A stretch of 64,000 nt of DNA from Blumeriella jaapii (taxonomy: Eukaryota; Ascomycota; Leotiomycetes; Helotiales; Drepanopezizaceae): the NCBI GenBank assembly GCA_009599575.1, contig VWND01000011.1:434001-498000 (forward strand), written 5' to 3'. Numbering within the stretch: the first letter of the stretch is position 1; the number at the start of each line of letters is the position of its first letter. The notes under the pieces are model-generated. The model saw only the letters and a list, made by a program, of their open reading frames with translations, made no database searches and was not told the DNA's origin. Shown in pieces: positions 1-10,974 of the stretch. Made by a program: the position numbers and the translations under genes.

Positions 1-83
1 ATGCCATTTCAATCAGCATACATTTCAACGCCTCGAGTTGCGCCGACCTCCAAGACCAAACGGCAAATCTGCTCTGGACATAC

Positions 84-191
84 CTTGTGTGCGAATCTCA
101 ACTGCTGAGCATTGAAGCCCGCAGAGGTTGTTGGGCGGAGCTTTGAAGAGCGCCCGAGGACTGAAGCTCTTGAAGTCAACGCGCGTTGCAT
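84..191 (-). CDS. hsp60: HSP60 mitochondrial chaperonin, first exon only (gene continues off the left edge)
   Basis: This exon encodes the 36-residue presequence start of the mitochondrial chaperonin Hsp60, which folds imported proteins in the matrix. It begins with MQRALTSRASVL and ends in AQQLRFAHK, the pattern of fungal Hsp60 leaders just before the mature protein. It is rich in Arg, Ser and Ala and lacks acidic residues, as expected of a matrix-targeting helix. A GTATGT donor lies at 78-83, so positions 1-83 are intron and the rest of the gene is outside the window. The ATG is the first in the open frame. A heat-shock-element-like triplet lies about 150 bp upstream. Identity rests on the leader alone, so it is strong but not proven. 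Confidence 0.75.
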
Positions 192-1761
192 ATTGGCTGG
201 AGGAAGAATAATTGGAGGTAATGCGGAGTTCCGAGATACAAGTACAAGAAGAGGAAGACCTGCAATTGGGTTGGGAACGCGATTCGAGATGTTGCGAAGA
301 GGATTTTTAAAGCAGAGAGAAATTGGCTGTTGATGTACTGTAGAACGCTCTGGAAAATAAAAAAGTGGAGACCAGAGCCATTAGCTGTAAGAAGTTTAGC
401 TTCCCTCGGCGCGGATTATCTTGATCGTCCGCTGCATCCCATCGATTCCGAGCATCCCAACACCCGACCTCTTTGACCATATCTCTCTCTCCCTATTATA
501 TCTCATGAATTCAAATCCAAACCTACTTGTGGATTCTTATCTTTTTTTACCTACATTGTTTCTCTCTCCTCTACTATCCTCGATATGTGTATCTACGAGA
601 GCCGCAGTGTGAAAAAAACTCACGTGCACAAGATGAGAGGTCACGAAATCATCCAGGCTTCATAGGCATGATCTCCTGGGTCGTTTGGCTACACTTCTAG
701 TCTTTCAAAGACTGCAAAATTCTCTTAGTGCCTGCTCCAACCTGTATATACCCACTGGCCGTCCAAAATCGCGAGGCATGATTGCCTCAAGGCCACCGAC
801 ATGGTGATTATCCTAGCTCAACTTCGGACTTTCACATGTACAGCACTCACCAGCTTTGATAACTCTTAAATAGGGGCCGAAGCTAGAATCGACAAGCAAT
901 ACCTGCAGTATGCCAAATCTTACGTATTGTCGGCTTACAAGTTAGTAGCAGTTAATTCCTACAGTTGATGCAATATGTGTTGATGTTTTGCAGAATCATG
1001 TGCTGTACTTGAAACTCCGCTGCTTGAATTCAGTAGAGAGCAAGCAACCTGCCTTTAAACACTTTTCCTTCAACAAAGCTCTTGACATTCTAAGGGGATA
1101 CCACTGAAAGTTCACATTTCACCAGAAGAGCTTCTCGTGCTTTGGTCCACTGAGGCTTTCTGAATGTCAACACAAGCGGATAGCCCCGGTCTTTTCGTTG
1201 TACAGAAATCGTATTAGGTATGAAAGAATACTGCGAGAGATTAAAACTTGTTAAACATATTTTAACTTGCACGGACAATTCTATCTGACATAAAACAATA
1301 AGCTTGCTTTGTCTGTTGAGGTGTACGCTAGTGTGTCGGGTCAGGCTTCAACAGCAAATATTTTATTATTCACAAACTTCCCAAAACGCTGCTTTGCTCC
1401 GATTGTAAAAAGTCACGGTCGTGTCCTTAGTTGGTTATGCATGCTCCCGTGTTCTCTGGTATCTGATAGTAATGGCTTGGGAAATCTGTTTGCGTACTCG
1501 GTTAACTTCTGACACCACAAGCTTACATCAATGGCTCAACACTTCGAAGCTATCGATTATCAAAACATGCTACGAAGCCCTTCTGGTGTCTAGAGGTAAT
1601 AGCCTGGACTCAGAATCGAGTATTGATGTGTGGGGCTTGCCTGAGGAGGGCTTAGCTCGTCCCAGATACACTTTCCCACACTGCCAGAAATCTTCAACAC
1701 GAAGCAGCCCCCCCCCCCCCCCCCATCCCCACCACCCTTCCATCCACAAAACCCCCTCACA
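192..1761. other. Gene-poor stretch
   Basis: This holds the HSP60 promoter, a CACGTG box at 621-626 and a run of 17 C at 1708-1724. No coding frame here looks like a real protein. Confidence 0.5.
342..356. promoter_or_regulatory. Candidate heat shock element upstream of HSP60
   Basis: Three alternating 5-bp units, aGAAc-gCTCt-gGAAa, match the nGAAn-nTTCn-nGAAn consensus of heat shock factor with one mismatch in the middle unit. It lies about 150 bp upstream of the HSP60 start codon, a sensible promoter position. Confidence 0.5.
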
Positions 1762-1992
1762 ATGGCATCACTATCATTGCGAAGATATCTGCACGCTATT
1801 CTAATCCTCACCTTGCTTCTGATCGATTGTCTGGAGTGTCAACTCCCTGAGGAAGCCAGGTCTTCGCTCGGGGCAGCCTCAAGCGCCTCGAGAGCTCAGC
1901 TCCACATTACCGACGCAACCTGTCGACACTCGCGATTAGCCGCCTCAAATGTAGCTCTACTGATTTCTGGGGATCAGATCTACATATGTTGA
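1762..1992 (+). CDS. Possible small secreted protein (76 aa)
   Basis: A short open frame starts at an ATG in a good fungal context (CTCACAATGGC), directly after a long C/T-rich tract of the kind seen just upstream of many expressed fungal genes. Its first 25 residues look like a signal peptide: basic residues near RRYLH, then a hydrophobic core AILILTLLLI, then Cys and small residues. The remaining 50 residues are unremarkable, with few cysteines. I recognise no family. It could be a small secreted protein, an N-terminal exon of a longer gene whose splice sites I cannot place, or chance. Confidence 0.3.
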   Translation: MASLSLRRYLHAILILTLLLIDCLECQLPEEARSSLGAASSASRAQLHITDATCRHSRLAASNVALLISGDQIYIC

Positions 1993-3181
1993 TTCCCATC
2001 TCCTCTGTGCCTCTTGTGTTGCGAACCCGGCGAGTCAATCCTTCAAAGATTTGTTCCTCTGCCAAGCGCGTTGCTAAAGTGACAACCCCGACCTAACAAT
2101 AGTATAATACTGACATATTCCGTGCAAGTCAAAGCAGCTCAGGGCGATTTATTTCTGCGCAGAAATGCTGAAAAATACAGCACGTTGGACGGATTTCTAC
2201 TTGTGGCTGATTCAGACTGACTCTCGCAGATCGCAACCTAGCTGCGCGCAGGGTCATAATGCAGTAATGGTGGAGCAGAGGTACACTTCGATCAATTGAG
2301 ATGAACGTGCATTTAGGCTGACATATCCCAGTACTGCTATGTTTCAATTCACGCATCCTTCGAGCCGGTTTCGCAACATTCGACACATGTAATGCTGCGC
2401 CATTTGATGGATGCTTTACGAAGAAATTCGCTTGTTATCAACACAGCCTCGATGATCACTCCCACAATATGCAGCGGTTTATTTCTCATCTGGCCGACAC
2501 CTTTTCTGGGACCTGCTTCTGTAGCAGTCGTGTATTCTCTGTGTCACGGCGTCCCATCGGCCCAACTCCGACGCCCAGGAAAGTCAACTGATAGACACAA
2601 TGAGCAAAATCTCGCTACTTTCGCGCAACTTACCGAACGCGCATACCATTTTGATCCTTTCTTCAAGTGTAGCGATTGGAACCCCGGTGCCAGAAAGTCA
2701 GCTCCATCTTTCAGGATAGTAAGAAGCTGCCACCACGCCCCGTTAAAAAGCAGATCACTCACTAATCAAAGTATACTCGAAAAATCATCTGGAGCGTTGC
2801 TTCTTATCTGTCATGCCATCAAGTCTTAATTGGCTATGCTGGGAGACATTATTTACATTTGTCATTGAAAAGGTAGACGAAAGAACCGAAAAAAGTGCAT
2901 GTCTCCAACCACCATATCATCCAACTGACGCAAGACCCGGCATCGATAAACCGTTTAATGTGGAAGTCAGCGCCGAGCAAGAAGACCGACAGCAGTATGG
3001 ATATCAACCCAACCAAGCAGGCGACGTTGATCCGAAGGACCGAAACCAGAGGCCCCAAGGAGAGCCGAGTAGTAGCGTTAGCACAGTGAAACAGTGGACG
3101 AGTCCGAACCAATTTGCTACAAGTCGTCAAAAGGATGGCGTTTCGATCGTTGAGGCCGCAACTGCCGGGGTCGAAATCGAA
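1993..3181. other. Gene-free stretch
   Basis: A 145-codon open frame at 2392-2829 (plus) does not resemble a known protein and lacks clear coding character. I see nothing else I can support. Confidence 0.4.
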
Positions 3182-4852
3182 TTAGGACTGGTTGTATACC
3201 TCGAACCAATTTTCCTCCGACTCATATAACATGTCACCGATGGAATCGAGGTCAAACTGGGGTGTGAAAGATGCGGTAAACTCTTCCATATTTGATGGGG
3301 AGCTGCTACCCCAGTCGACACCGTTCTGTTCCTCTGTCGGTGCGTCCTCGTTCATTGTACCAGAAGCGTTCATGAAGTCGCCGCCGGATGAGTGCACGCC
3401 TTGATCCTGGAATCGGTTCTCCTCTCCCGTGCCATGCATTGCCATTCTTTCATAAGTGTAGGAAGACCTCCACTCCATGTTGGCGAAGGTCGGCTCCGCA
3501 TCATTGTCGTCACGAAAAGCAACATCTTCGGTACCCACCAGAGGATATAGGCTTCGCATGTTGGGAGTACCGGCTGGTAGTCTGCTCGAATCTGTGGATG
3601 GAACACGAAAGTCGACCATCGGGGAAGAACCAATCTCTTCGCTGTGAGCGGCTTGCTTCACAGTACTCTTCTGAGTTGGGGTATATTCCTCATCCCAGGC
3701 GGGCTCGGCTGGGTCTCCCTCATCGTCGGAGCTAATGATCCTCTCCTGTTTGACGCGAGGATCTTGAGCGCGAGACTTTCTCTTCTTCGCAGAGTTCCTC
3801 ACGAGGCGGGCGGTCCTAGCGGCCTCAACAACGTCTGCCGGGATGCGAACTCTGTGGCCGATCGCCGGATCAATCACCTCCTTAGGAGGTGGGCTCCGTC
3901 TCTCTTCCTTAGCGATCGAACGATAATTCCCCGAGCCTCTGGTTATACCGGGGACAGCGAGATTCTCCTTCGGATGTTCGATCAGCTCCGACCAACGGAC
4001 CGAGCGGGTGGCAGTAGGGGCCACACTGCTGAAGTCTCTAGCATAGCCACGAAGCCAGAGAGGGTCGGGTATGTCGGCCTTTCCGAGAGCGGGTGGAATC
4101 ACATGGCCTTCGGCGACAAGTGTATCCCTCATCTTATTCAATTGCTGGAGGGCACTTGAACCTTTAGAACCTGGATTCAGACGCTCCACAACTTTGTCCC
4201 AGGGAATCTTCACTCCAGATTTATGGCACTCATACTGAACGCAGAGCAGTAGCTTTTCAACCATTCTTGGCCCTTTTGGAAACGGTGTTGTTAGTGACTT
4301 GGACATAGACGCGATAAGGTCAAAATGGAAGAGGAACTTACGATGCCACAAAACCATACCACGACGAGGCGGGAGACTACTCTCGCCAATGTCATCATCT
4401 GTGATGTCCATGTTGTTGTTTCCAGAAGAGGGCTCCCAGGCGTTCATGTCACCGCTCTCGTCCAAGCCGCCACTCTCGTCCATCCAATCTACCTGCTGGC
4501 TTGACATCATGCCCGATCCGTCTCCGTCGGATTCAGCATCGCCATTTTTGTGAACAGGCGTGACAGGATGATTTCTGCTATCGGCAACGAAAGGATCACT
4601 ATCCCTGAGGTCAACCTTCTTTGGGGAGGGCTTCACGCGTGGGGCTATCTTCTTCGGGTTGCTTCGCTTGACTGGAGACAAGTTAGCCATATCAGCATAC
4701 TTGTCGTCTGTCCCTGTGACTATGGATGGGATGCCTTTGGAATTGACCTTTTTCATCCATGGGAATCTGAAGGGTATGATCTTACCGGAAGACTTCTGGA
4801 TCTTACCAGGTGGGACTCTTGTACCGCCTTGCAAGCCCTTGGGTGTGGTCAT
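3182..4852 (-). CDS. Conserved-looking nuclear-type hypothetical protein
   Basis: I do not recognise a named family. The frame encodes 556 residues if read straight through. An intron with GTAAGT donor (4336-4341), TCACTAAC branch site and AAAAG acceptor (4273) is 69 nt long, a multiple of three, so the spliced product is 533 residues. The N-terminal third is basic and proline-rich (PVKRSNPKK, VKPSPKKVD). A compact central block follows the intron, with MVEKLLLCVQYECHKSGVKI and PLWLRGYARDF. The C-terminal half is disordered and acidic with Lys/Arg patches (AKKRKSR). This looks like a nuclear protein with one short helical domain. The frame stays open upstream of this ATG to about 4985, so a longer N-terminus is possible. 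Confidence 0.7.
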   Translation of the reverse strand: MTTPKGLQGGTRVPPGKIQKSSGKIIPFRFPWMKKVNSKGIPSIVTGTDDKYADMANLSPVKRSNPKKIAPRVKPSPKKVDLRDSDPFVADSRNHPVTPVHKNGDAESDGDGSGMMSSQQVDWMDESGGLDESGDMNAWEPSSGNNNMDITDDDIGESSLPPRRGMVLWHRKFLFHFDLIASMSKSLTTPFPKGPRMVEKLLLCVQYECHKSGVKIPWDKVVERLNPGSKGSSALQQLNKMRDTLVAEGHVIPPALGKADIPDPLWLRGYARDFSSVAPTATRSVRWSELIEHPKENLAVPGITRGSGNYRSIAKEERRSPPPKEVIDPAIGHRVRIPADVVEAARTARLVRNSAKKRKSRAQDPRVKQERIISSDDEGDPAEPAWDEEYTPTQKSTVKQAAHSEEIGSSPMVDFRVPSTDSSRLPAGTPNMRSLYPLVGTEDVAFRDDNDAEPTFANMEWRSSYTYERMAMHGTGEENRFQDQGVHSSGGDFMNASGTMNEDAPTEEQNGVDWGSSSPSNMEEFTASFTPQFDLDSIGDMLYESEENWFEVYNQS

Positions 4853-4928
4853 CGACGCCTGATTATCTGGAGCCAGGCTTGCGGGCAGGGGCGAGAGATC
4901 GATCTGTCTGCGGGAAGGCCGCCCTTTG

Positions 4929-5234
4929 TCAGACCGTTGTCCGCGGGCATCTTGAGTTCGTGGCTGGAAGAGCGTGCGTTCTGTTCTTTAACTTGTTAGC
5001 CAGGTTCTTCGACTTGCTCACAGGGTCCCTCGACTTGCCTTCCGGATTCTTCGACTTGTCAACCGTATCCCTCGAATCGTTCCGCGTATCCTTCAACTTG
5101 TTAGCCGTGGTGCGAGAAGGTTGTTGCTGAGATGTTGGAAAGACATCACGTATCACGTGGGCCTTTGCAAGCAAAAAGAGGAAGCAACAACAATCTTGAA
5201 CTAGACGCACAAGGCGAACAATGCTACTTTTCAC
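4929..5234 (-). other. Degenerate 30-bp repeat stretch upstream of the 3.2-4.9 kb gene
   Basis: On the minus strand this open frame carries imperfect 10-residue units such as DKSKNPEGKS and SKSKNLANKL. The DNA shows matching degenerate 30-bp units around 4990-5105. It has no ATG start of its own. It may be part of a 5' exon of the gene at 3.2-4.9 kb, or untranslated DNA. A CACGTG box lies at 5154-5159. Confidence 0.3.
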
Positions 5235-6480
5235 GCCCGGTGCTGCGGAAAGACAGGAAAAAAAGACTGCAGAGCAGAAATAGATGGGAATTCAAGGCCG
5301 GGGCGGTTCTGGATCTAGTAAGCACGCAACGTACCTCGTATGATTGCGATCACTCCTTTTTCAGCCTAAGCCTTTATGCGAAAGCAAAGATATCTATCGG
5401 AGGTATGTCTTCCAAAGCTGGTGATAAGCCTGTAAGGGGTATCTGGAGCTGGGGATGGCCGTGCTGAGGAATGACTGGCAGGTATTAGCAGATCGAACGC
5501 GGTTGATTGCGCTGACATTGGAGACGGTGTGCAGGTCTTAGACGTCGGCGACAGCACCGATCTGGAGGCTGGCAACCAGGACTGCGATACTGCTGCAGAC
5601 GATATAGTATGAAAGAGCTGGGAGATGCTCCTCGTGCGACACGGCTGATCACAAGAGTCGAGCACGATAGGAAGGAACGCGTGCGCACAACTCCGAAAGA
5701 GTTCGAAGACAATAGAAAGGAGCGCTTACGTGTTGGATGAAAGAGCAACGTGCATGAGACTCCAGGTACTCGCACAGATCGGTTCAGCGAAATGTTGTCG
5801 TGGTTGGGGTTGTGGGTGGATGAGGAAGAGGTCGTGGAAATTCTCGGGGGAGGGGAGGTTATATCGTAGGTGGACCCATCGACTATTTGGGACTAGCGTG
5901 TATTTCAGCACTCCTCTCCCCCTGTGGCCGTGTGGTGAATTTGGCTACCATACGAGATTACCGCTCATACATGGCATTTCATGCCATCGATGTGCTCCCG
6001 AATTACAAGTCGGAGGATAAGGGGCCAGGCCACTCAGCTGAAGAGAAGAACGGCCTGTTCACGCTGAGTACCTTGAGTACCTTGAGCATCTAAAGAAGGG
6101 CATCACCAGCACCATCTTGAAGATGCTGTAGCATAAAGCCTACCATCTCGAGGATGGGTTTACAGTTGAAGGGTACTTATACATATACAATACATGTACG
6201 CCTGTGGCGTAACAAGAGCCAAAATCACGACCGAGATAGTATACAGTGTCCTGGTTGCTTCACGACGCCAAAGACCTTGAGCGACTTGCGACACTTACTC
6301 AAACACACTTGAACACTCGATCCATCGTCAAATAAGGAGCGGTAACAAGTAGTCTATGAAGCCAGCAGAGCCGGCGGTCGAGTATCTAGCAACAAGGATA
6401 TGACCTGGCTTGTGGGAAACAGGTACCTATAACGATCAAAGGGCAGACCCAGCAACAAAGACAATCAACGCCAACCCACT
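5235..6480. other. Gene-free stretch
   Basis: Several short frames exist on both strands, none protein-like. I cannot support a gene here. Confidence 0.4.
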
Positions 6481-7431
6481 CTACACCCCGAGCTTCTTCT
6501 TAAACCATTTCTTCAGCCCAGCATCGCTCTCCTGCTCTCCTCCAGACGAGTTTCCAGTCTCTGCAGTCGACGCTCCAGTCTCTGCGGACGACGGTCTTTG
6601 CGACTCGACTATTCCAAGCATCAGGAACTCCTTGAAAGAAATTCCAGTGCTGCTATCTTGTTCCGTAGGAATAACCACGGCGTTCTCTGGACGTCTGACC
6701 ACCCCTTTCTTCTTCTCTCCTTCGTCTGCCTGTTCGATGCGGCGTTTTCTTTCATGAGCTGCTTCGGCCTTGGCTGAGGCACATCGCTTGTCTTCTTCCT
6801 CCCAAACCTTCTCCCACCATCTGCCTTCTGGATCGCATCCGCCGCCCTCGAAGTCATTGTTCATCTGAAAGAGCAGCTGTCGTTAGCGGATGGACACACT
6901 GGACGGGCCTGCCTACACTTCTGACGGAAAACGGAGGCAGTTCGCCGCGGAAATTCAAGGACTTTTACTTACAAACATCTCGGCAGTGACTGGTATTCCG
7001 TACTTTGTCTTGGGAAGGACATAGATACAGGAGTAAGGCGGATGGGGAGGGAGGTTCGGCATCTTGGACTCTGGCACTCCCTGTTAGAGACTTCTGGCTG
7101 CGATACTGTCTGGGTGCTCTCTTGCTGGCCCATGGCGCGGATTTGCTTACCTGGACTTGATCCCCTCACGCATACGGTAACTGTCATGCGGCAATTGTCC
7201 AGCAAACTGCAAAAGCTGTGATATCTCAAGGCTTAGCATGCTTCTCTCGGGGTGGGCGCACAAAGGGAGGCCTCACCAGGAAGAGCGACGATGACCACAG
7301 CTGTGCACCTACGGCTTCCGTTAGACCTGCGTGCCAACGTGTCGGGGGCGAGATACCAAGAGACTGAGAGCAACGCGAGCGGCGGCGTGATGTGCGAGTC
7401 GTGATGAGGCTCTTGAGATGCTCCTGGGCAA
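6481..7431 (-). CDS. Small multi-exon hypothetical protein, exon structure uncertain
   Basis: I do not recognise the family. The last exon (6481-6864) is clear: it follows a CTAAC branch site and TTTCAG acceptor and encodes MNNDFEGGGCDPEGRWWEKV then a Lys/Arg/Glu-rich helix. It joins in frame to an exon at 6973-7070 reading PNLPPHPPYSCIYVLPKTKY and GIPVTAEMF across the intron at 6865-6972. Upstream, a stretch reading GQLPHDSYRMREGIKS ends at a GTAAGC donor near 7150, but its phase does not match the next exon by one base. The start proposed is MPFAQEHLKSL at 7431, with a 48-nt intron (CTAAC branch) soon after. A CACGTG box lies at 7493-7498. The mismatch could be a sequence error or a mis-set splice site. 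Confidence 0.4.
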
Positions 7432-7820
7432 AAGGCATCTTGTGTGTATCTGGTCGTCGTGCTGTTGTTGGTTGGCCAAGCGAAGCGACGATCACGTGAA
7501 CAGCGAAGAAAACCGTCCATCAGTGCCTTCCTTGTATGATACGAAAAAGATGCCCGATCCAGCAGTCACAGAGTGCAGAGTCACGCCTTCCTTCGTGCGC
7601 CAGACTCGTCCGAAGAAATGCTGCCAAATCCGGAAGGAGCTGCACTTCCTCTCCACAGACCCCTTTCGCTTCCAGCGCGCTACGTGTTGAAGGTAAACAA
7701 AGAACGAAGTAAACAAAGAACGACAAATCTTCGACGACGCTGAGAAACGCGCAGTCTCCAGTACACAGAGAGAGAGAGTGAAAGAGATAGATGGATGGAT
7801 GTTCCCAGCTCGGCTCCGCC

Positions 7821-8766
7821 TCATTCTAACACCACCGGACTGTCCGGCCGGCCCTGACCTTGACCTTGACCTGGTCCTCCGGGCCCGTCGGACGAGTACG
7901 GCATCAGCTGCTGATATGGAGAAGCCCTCTGCTGCTCTCCGATGTGCATCCCCCCCAATCCAGCACCCATCTCGGAGCTTCCATACGGAGAATGAGACGC
8001 AGGTTGAGCATGTGAATGTGAATGTGCATGGGAAGAGAAGCTGTAAGATGGCGGGGCGCCCAGCCCGTACGGGGAGCTTATGCTGGGGCTCGCCATACCA
8101 GCATCGTAGCTCTTGTACTCGCCCTCCATGCTCAGCCCGTCGCCACTGTACCGCGTTGGCGTGTCGTAGTATTGCATCAGGTTGGCCGCTTCCCCGAGAC
8201 TGAGCTGGCCCGGCTGCTGTTGCTGCTGATGCTGGTGGGCCTCTTCCTCTTTCACAACCAACTGCTCCTTGATGGCGAGTGCTGGCTCCGGCTTGACCAT
8301 CCCGAACCCCTCGTCGTCGTCAGCAGCGCTATTCTCGTCGAGATAGCCTTCCGTCTTGCGTTTCTTGGCCCCCGATGGAGAGGAGGAAGAGGGCAGGGAC
8401 TGCTGACGCTCGCATTTGGGGTTGCGCGGTGCCGGTTTGATGCTTGCTGCGTTCGGAGCGATGCCGTGGGATCTCATCATCCGCTCGTAGCGTTTCGCTC
8501 TGCACGCAACAATTGGTTAGCATCGAAGCTCCTGAATCTGCTTGTCGGGAGGGAGAAGACGTTCATCTGGATCTGGGAGATTTACGCTGCGCCTTTACTG
8601 ACGATTCGACATTCCTTTGCGACCTGACCAAAGTCTACCTGAGAGAGAGTATGTGTCAGTTGATGCCAAGGTACTCTGTACCGACAACCCATACCTTGCC
8701 GTTGTTGCTGTAGCGGATACAGCTAATAAGAAACTTGAACTGTTCCTCGTTGGAAGCTGGAGCCAT
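7821..8766 (-). CDS. Myb-like (Myb_DNA-bind_8 type) nuclear protein, paralogue 1
   Basis: Three exons (8695-8766, 8586-8638, 7821-8499) give a 267-residue protein. The N-terminal 50 residues form the short Myb-like fold seen in many fungal nuclear proteins: NEEQFKFLISCIRYSNNGK, then VDFGQVAKECRIVSKGA, then AAKRYERMMRSHGI. The first intron sits in phase 0 between NGK and VDF. The rest is low complexity: a Ser/Lys region with KKRK, an acidic patch, a Gln/His run, and a Tyr/Ser/Gly/Pro-rich tail. The tail resembles transcription-factor activation or condensate-forming regions. This is the most upstream-complete of four related genes on this strand. The DNA-binding role is inferred from the family; no target is known. 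Confidence 0.85.
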
Positions 8767-9985
8767 CTTGAAGCTGGAAAGAGGTCGATTGATGCTCAGG
8801 TGGAAAGCCGGGGGGAGAGGAGCTGGCCACTCGTCGGAGATGCCAGGCGGAAGTACTGCTGAGATGATTTGAGTCTTCAGCAAGAGCAACAGTGACAAGA
8901 TTGGATGTAGACAGGAGGGTCAGGATGTCTCTAATTTAAAGGTCATTGGACATGATGGAAAGAGGGGCTACAGCCGTGTCATTCAGAGTCTTGGTCCAGG
9001 ATCCAGGCAGCTGGCCGCTTACTTGCTTTGTTCTATATATATTCAGCGCTACCCACGGCTTCAGAACCCTGGGTGAAGAGCCTTAGATGTATTGATTTGG
9101 AAGTGTGGTGGTCAAGGTCACAATCACAAGGAGCCTAACACAAAGCGTTTCACGGATACCTGCGGTGTCAAAGATAAGAGCAAAGACACAGAAAAAGCAA
9201 AGAGTAAATTCCGAGGAAACTCAATGTGCGCTGCCTGGGTACAGCTAGTTTGCAGCTCTCAAACTGCGAAAGATCCTAGGATACTTGAAAGACTCCTGGC
9301 CAATGTATGGAACAAAGATGCAGGGCTTCCAACCACTCCGACGACCGTGAAAACCACGAAAAGAACACAATCAGGATGAGAGAAACGATTGTGAAAGAAC
9401 TTTTCCTTGTCAGATATCCACCACCGAACAACGAAGAGCCCCATCACCCCCACAAGCCAGATGCATCGACCAATATCTCATCGATCGAACGAGGGAGGCA
9501 GAGCGAACTTCGAAACTCTGTGCTAGATTTTTTCCAGATGGCAGTCTAATCTGCAAAGGGTAGCAGTCAGCAGGTAGCACTTCAAATGTTCAACGTGACC
9601 ATGTCAATCAATGGTGCTGGGTTTCAAGGGCTAGATGAGGGGTGTGGTATAATTGATGGCTGATTTTCGTATGTTGAGAGCCGCGGAGAACACCATTCTA
9701 CCCCTTCCCAAGAGACCGATGCTTACACCATATCTCGTGAGATCTAGCACTGATGGTACCTTGAAAGATGTACTCATAGCCGCGAAGAGTTTGGAGATGT
9801 GGAGCGATGCATGCCTATCCAGCGCAGCAAGGCCAACTTTGTCGGAGCACCTAGCAAAACCCTGAATGTCGGGAACACTCGATCTGCTAGGGGCTTCCAA
9901 CAGATCCGGCAAGGAGTTGGTAGAGTTGCAGAGATCAAGCAAGAGCAGTGCGGACTTGAAATAACAAAGATGGCCGGAAAAGTAA
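8767..9985. other. Gene-free stretch
   Basis: Promoter of the flanking Myb-like gene and spacer. Short frames at 9092-9549 (plus) and 9631-9990 (minus) show no protein character. Confidence 0.4.
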
Positions 9986-10974
9986 TCATAGGTGTGAAAG
10001 AAGCGGGAGCTTACCATCGTTCTTCTCGGCATCCTCCATGCTCTCGTCCTCTGAATTATCTTGATCGTCGTCGTCGTCATCGGTGTCGGCGGCGTCGTCT
10101 TCGTCGTCTTTGTCTTTGTCTTCGTCGTCGTCTTCGTCGTCTTCGTCGTCGTCGGTATCGGCGGCGGCGGCATCGTTGTCTTCGTCGTTGTCGGTATCGG
10201 CGGCGGCGGCATCGTCGTCGTCGTCGTCGTCGGCGGCGTCATCCTTATTCTTCACATCCTCATCACTGCTGTCAAGAATCTCTATGACCACGGACTTCTT
10301 TGATACGGTCAATTTAGCACTTTTGCCAGAATATTTTCGACGAGCAGGCGACTTGGGTGGAGCAGCGGTCACCTTCTTAAGGGCTGCGTTGCCAATCTTC
10401 TTTGATCGCGGGGCAGTGACTTTCTTTTTGGGCTCCGGGGAGTCCTTCTCAATAGAAGGTAGAGCGATTTCACGACCACGGGAAGCCTTGCCGACAGAAG
10501 CGCTGTCCTCACTCGGAGAAGATCCGGGCACATGGCCATCAACCGCACAGCCAGGGACAGACTTGATCTTTGCGAACAGTACCTTGCAACTGTTTGTCTT
10601 GTCAGCGTTGCTTTGCCCCAAAGTTACAGTCCGGTCTGATGCTTGTGCCAAAAGGCACACTTCTGATCTTGGGACGTTGTCCTGGTGAAATAGAAGGTGT
10701 ATGCTGACCTCGTACGGGCGTTCTTTGCATGTTTAATACCGCACAACTTGGCCAGGGCTTTATAATCGATCTGCAATAGGCATGCTCTGTCAGTAATGGC
10801 CTTGTAAAGCTCGATGTGCCCGCATGCTAAAGGCTATGCCAGGGAGCATTGCACAAGACTTACATCAGGCACCTCTCCTATCAGACTAAGGACCGACGAC
10901 AACATAAGGGTTTCCTTCTGGCTAAGAACCGTCGATTCAGCAGCAATGCCTCCGGCTGCTGCCTTTGAACCCAT
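9986..10974 (-). CDS. Myb-like nuclear protein with long acidic tail, paralogue 2
   Basis: Three exons (10864-10974, 10709-10770, 9986-10589) give 258 residues. The N-terminal fold reads KETLMLSSVLSLIGEVPD, then IDYKALAKLCGIKHAKNART. The intron falls in phase 0 between VPD and IDY, the same site as in the three paralogues. A basic middle part (SPEPKKKVTAPRSKK, PARRKYSGKSAK) precedes a SUMO- or CK2-like motif VVIEILDSSDED. About 75 residues of nearly pure Asp/Glu/Ala follow, including two DAAAADTD units. The basic-then-acidic layout resembles histone chaperone or HMG-type chromatin proteins. The acceptor of the last intron (10590-10592) is my choice among several. A further 3' exon cannot be excluded, because a GTAAGC lies near the end. 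Confidence 0.75.
10060..10250. repeat. Trinucleotide-rich (GTC/GAC) repeat encoding the acidic tail
   Basis: Interrupted GTC, GTCGTC and GGCGGCGGC triplets run through the exon of the second Myb-like gene, including two near-identical 40-bp units around 10150-10215. Its length probably varies between strains. Confidence 0.8.

Noticed and set aside
9631..10688. Long Thr/Pro- and Ser-rich open frames overlapping the second Myb-like gene
   Set aside because: They are other-frame readings of the GTC/GAC repeat and lack ATG-anchored coding features.
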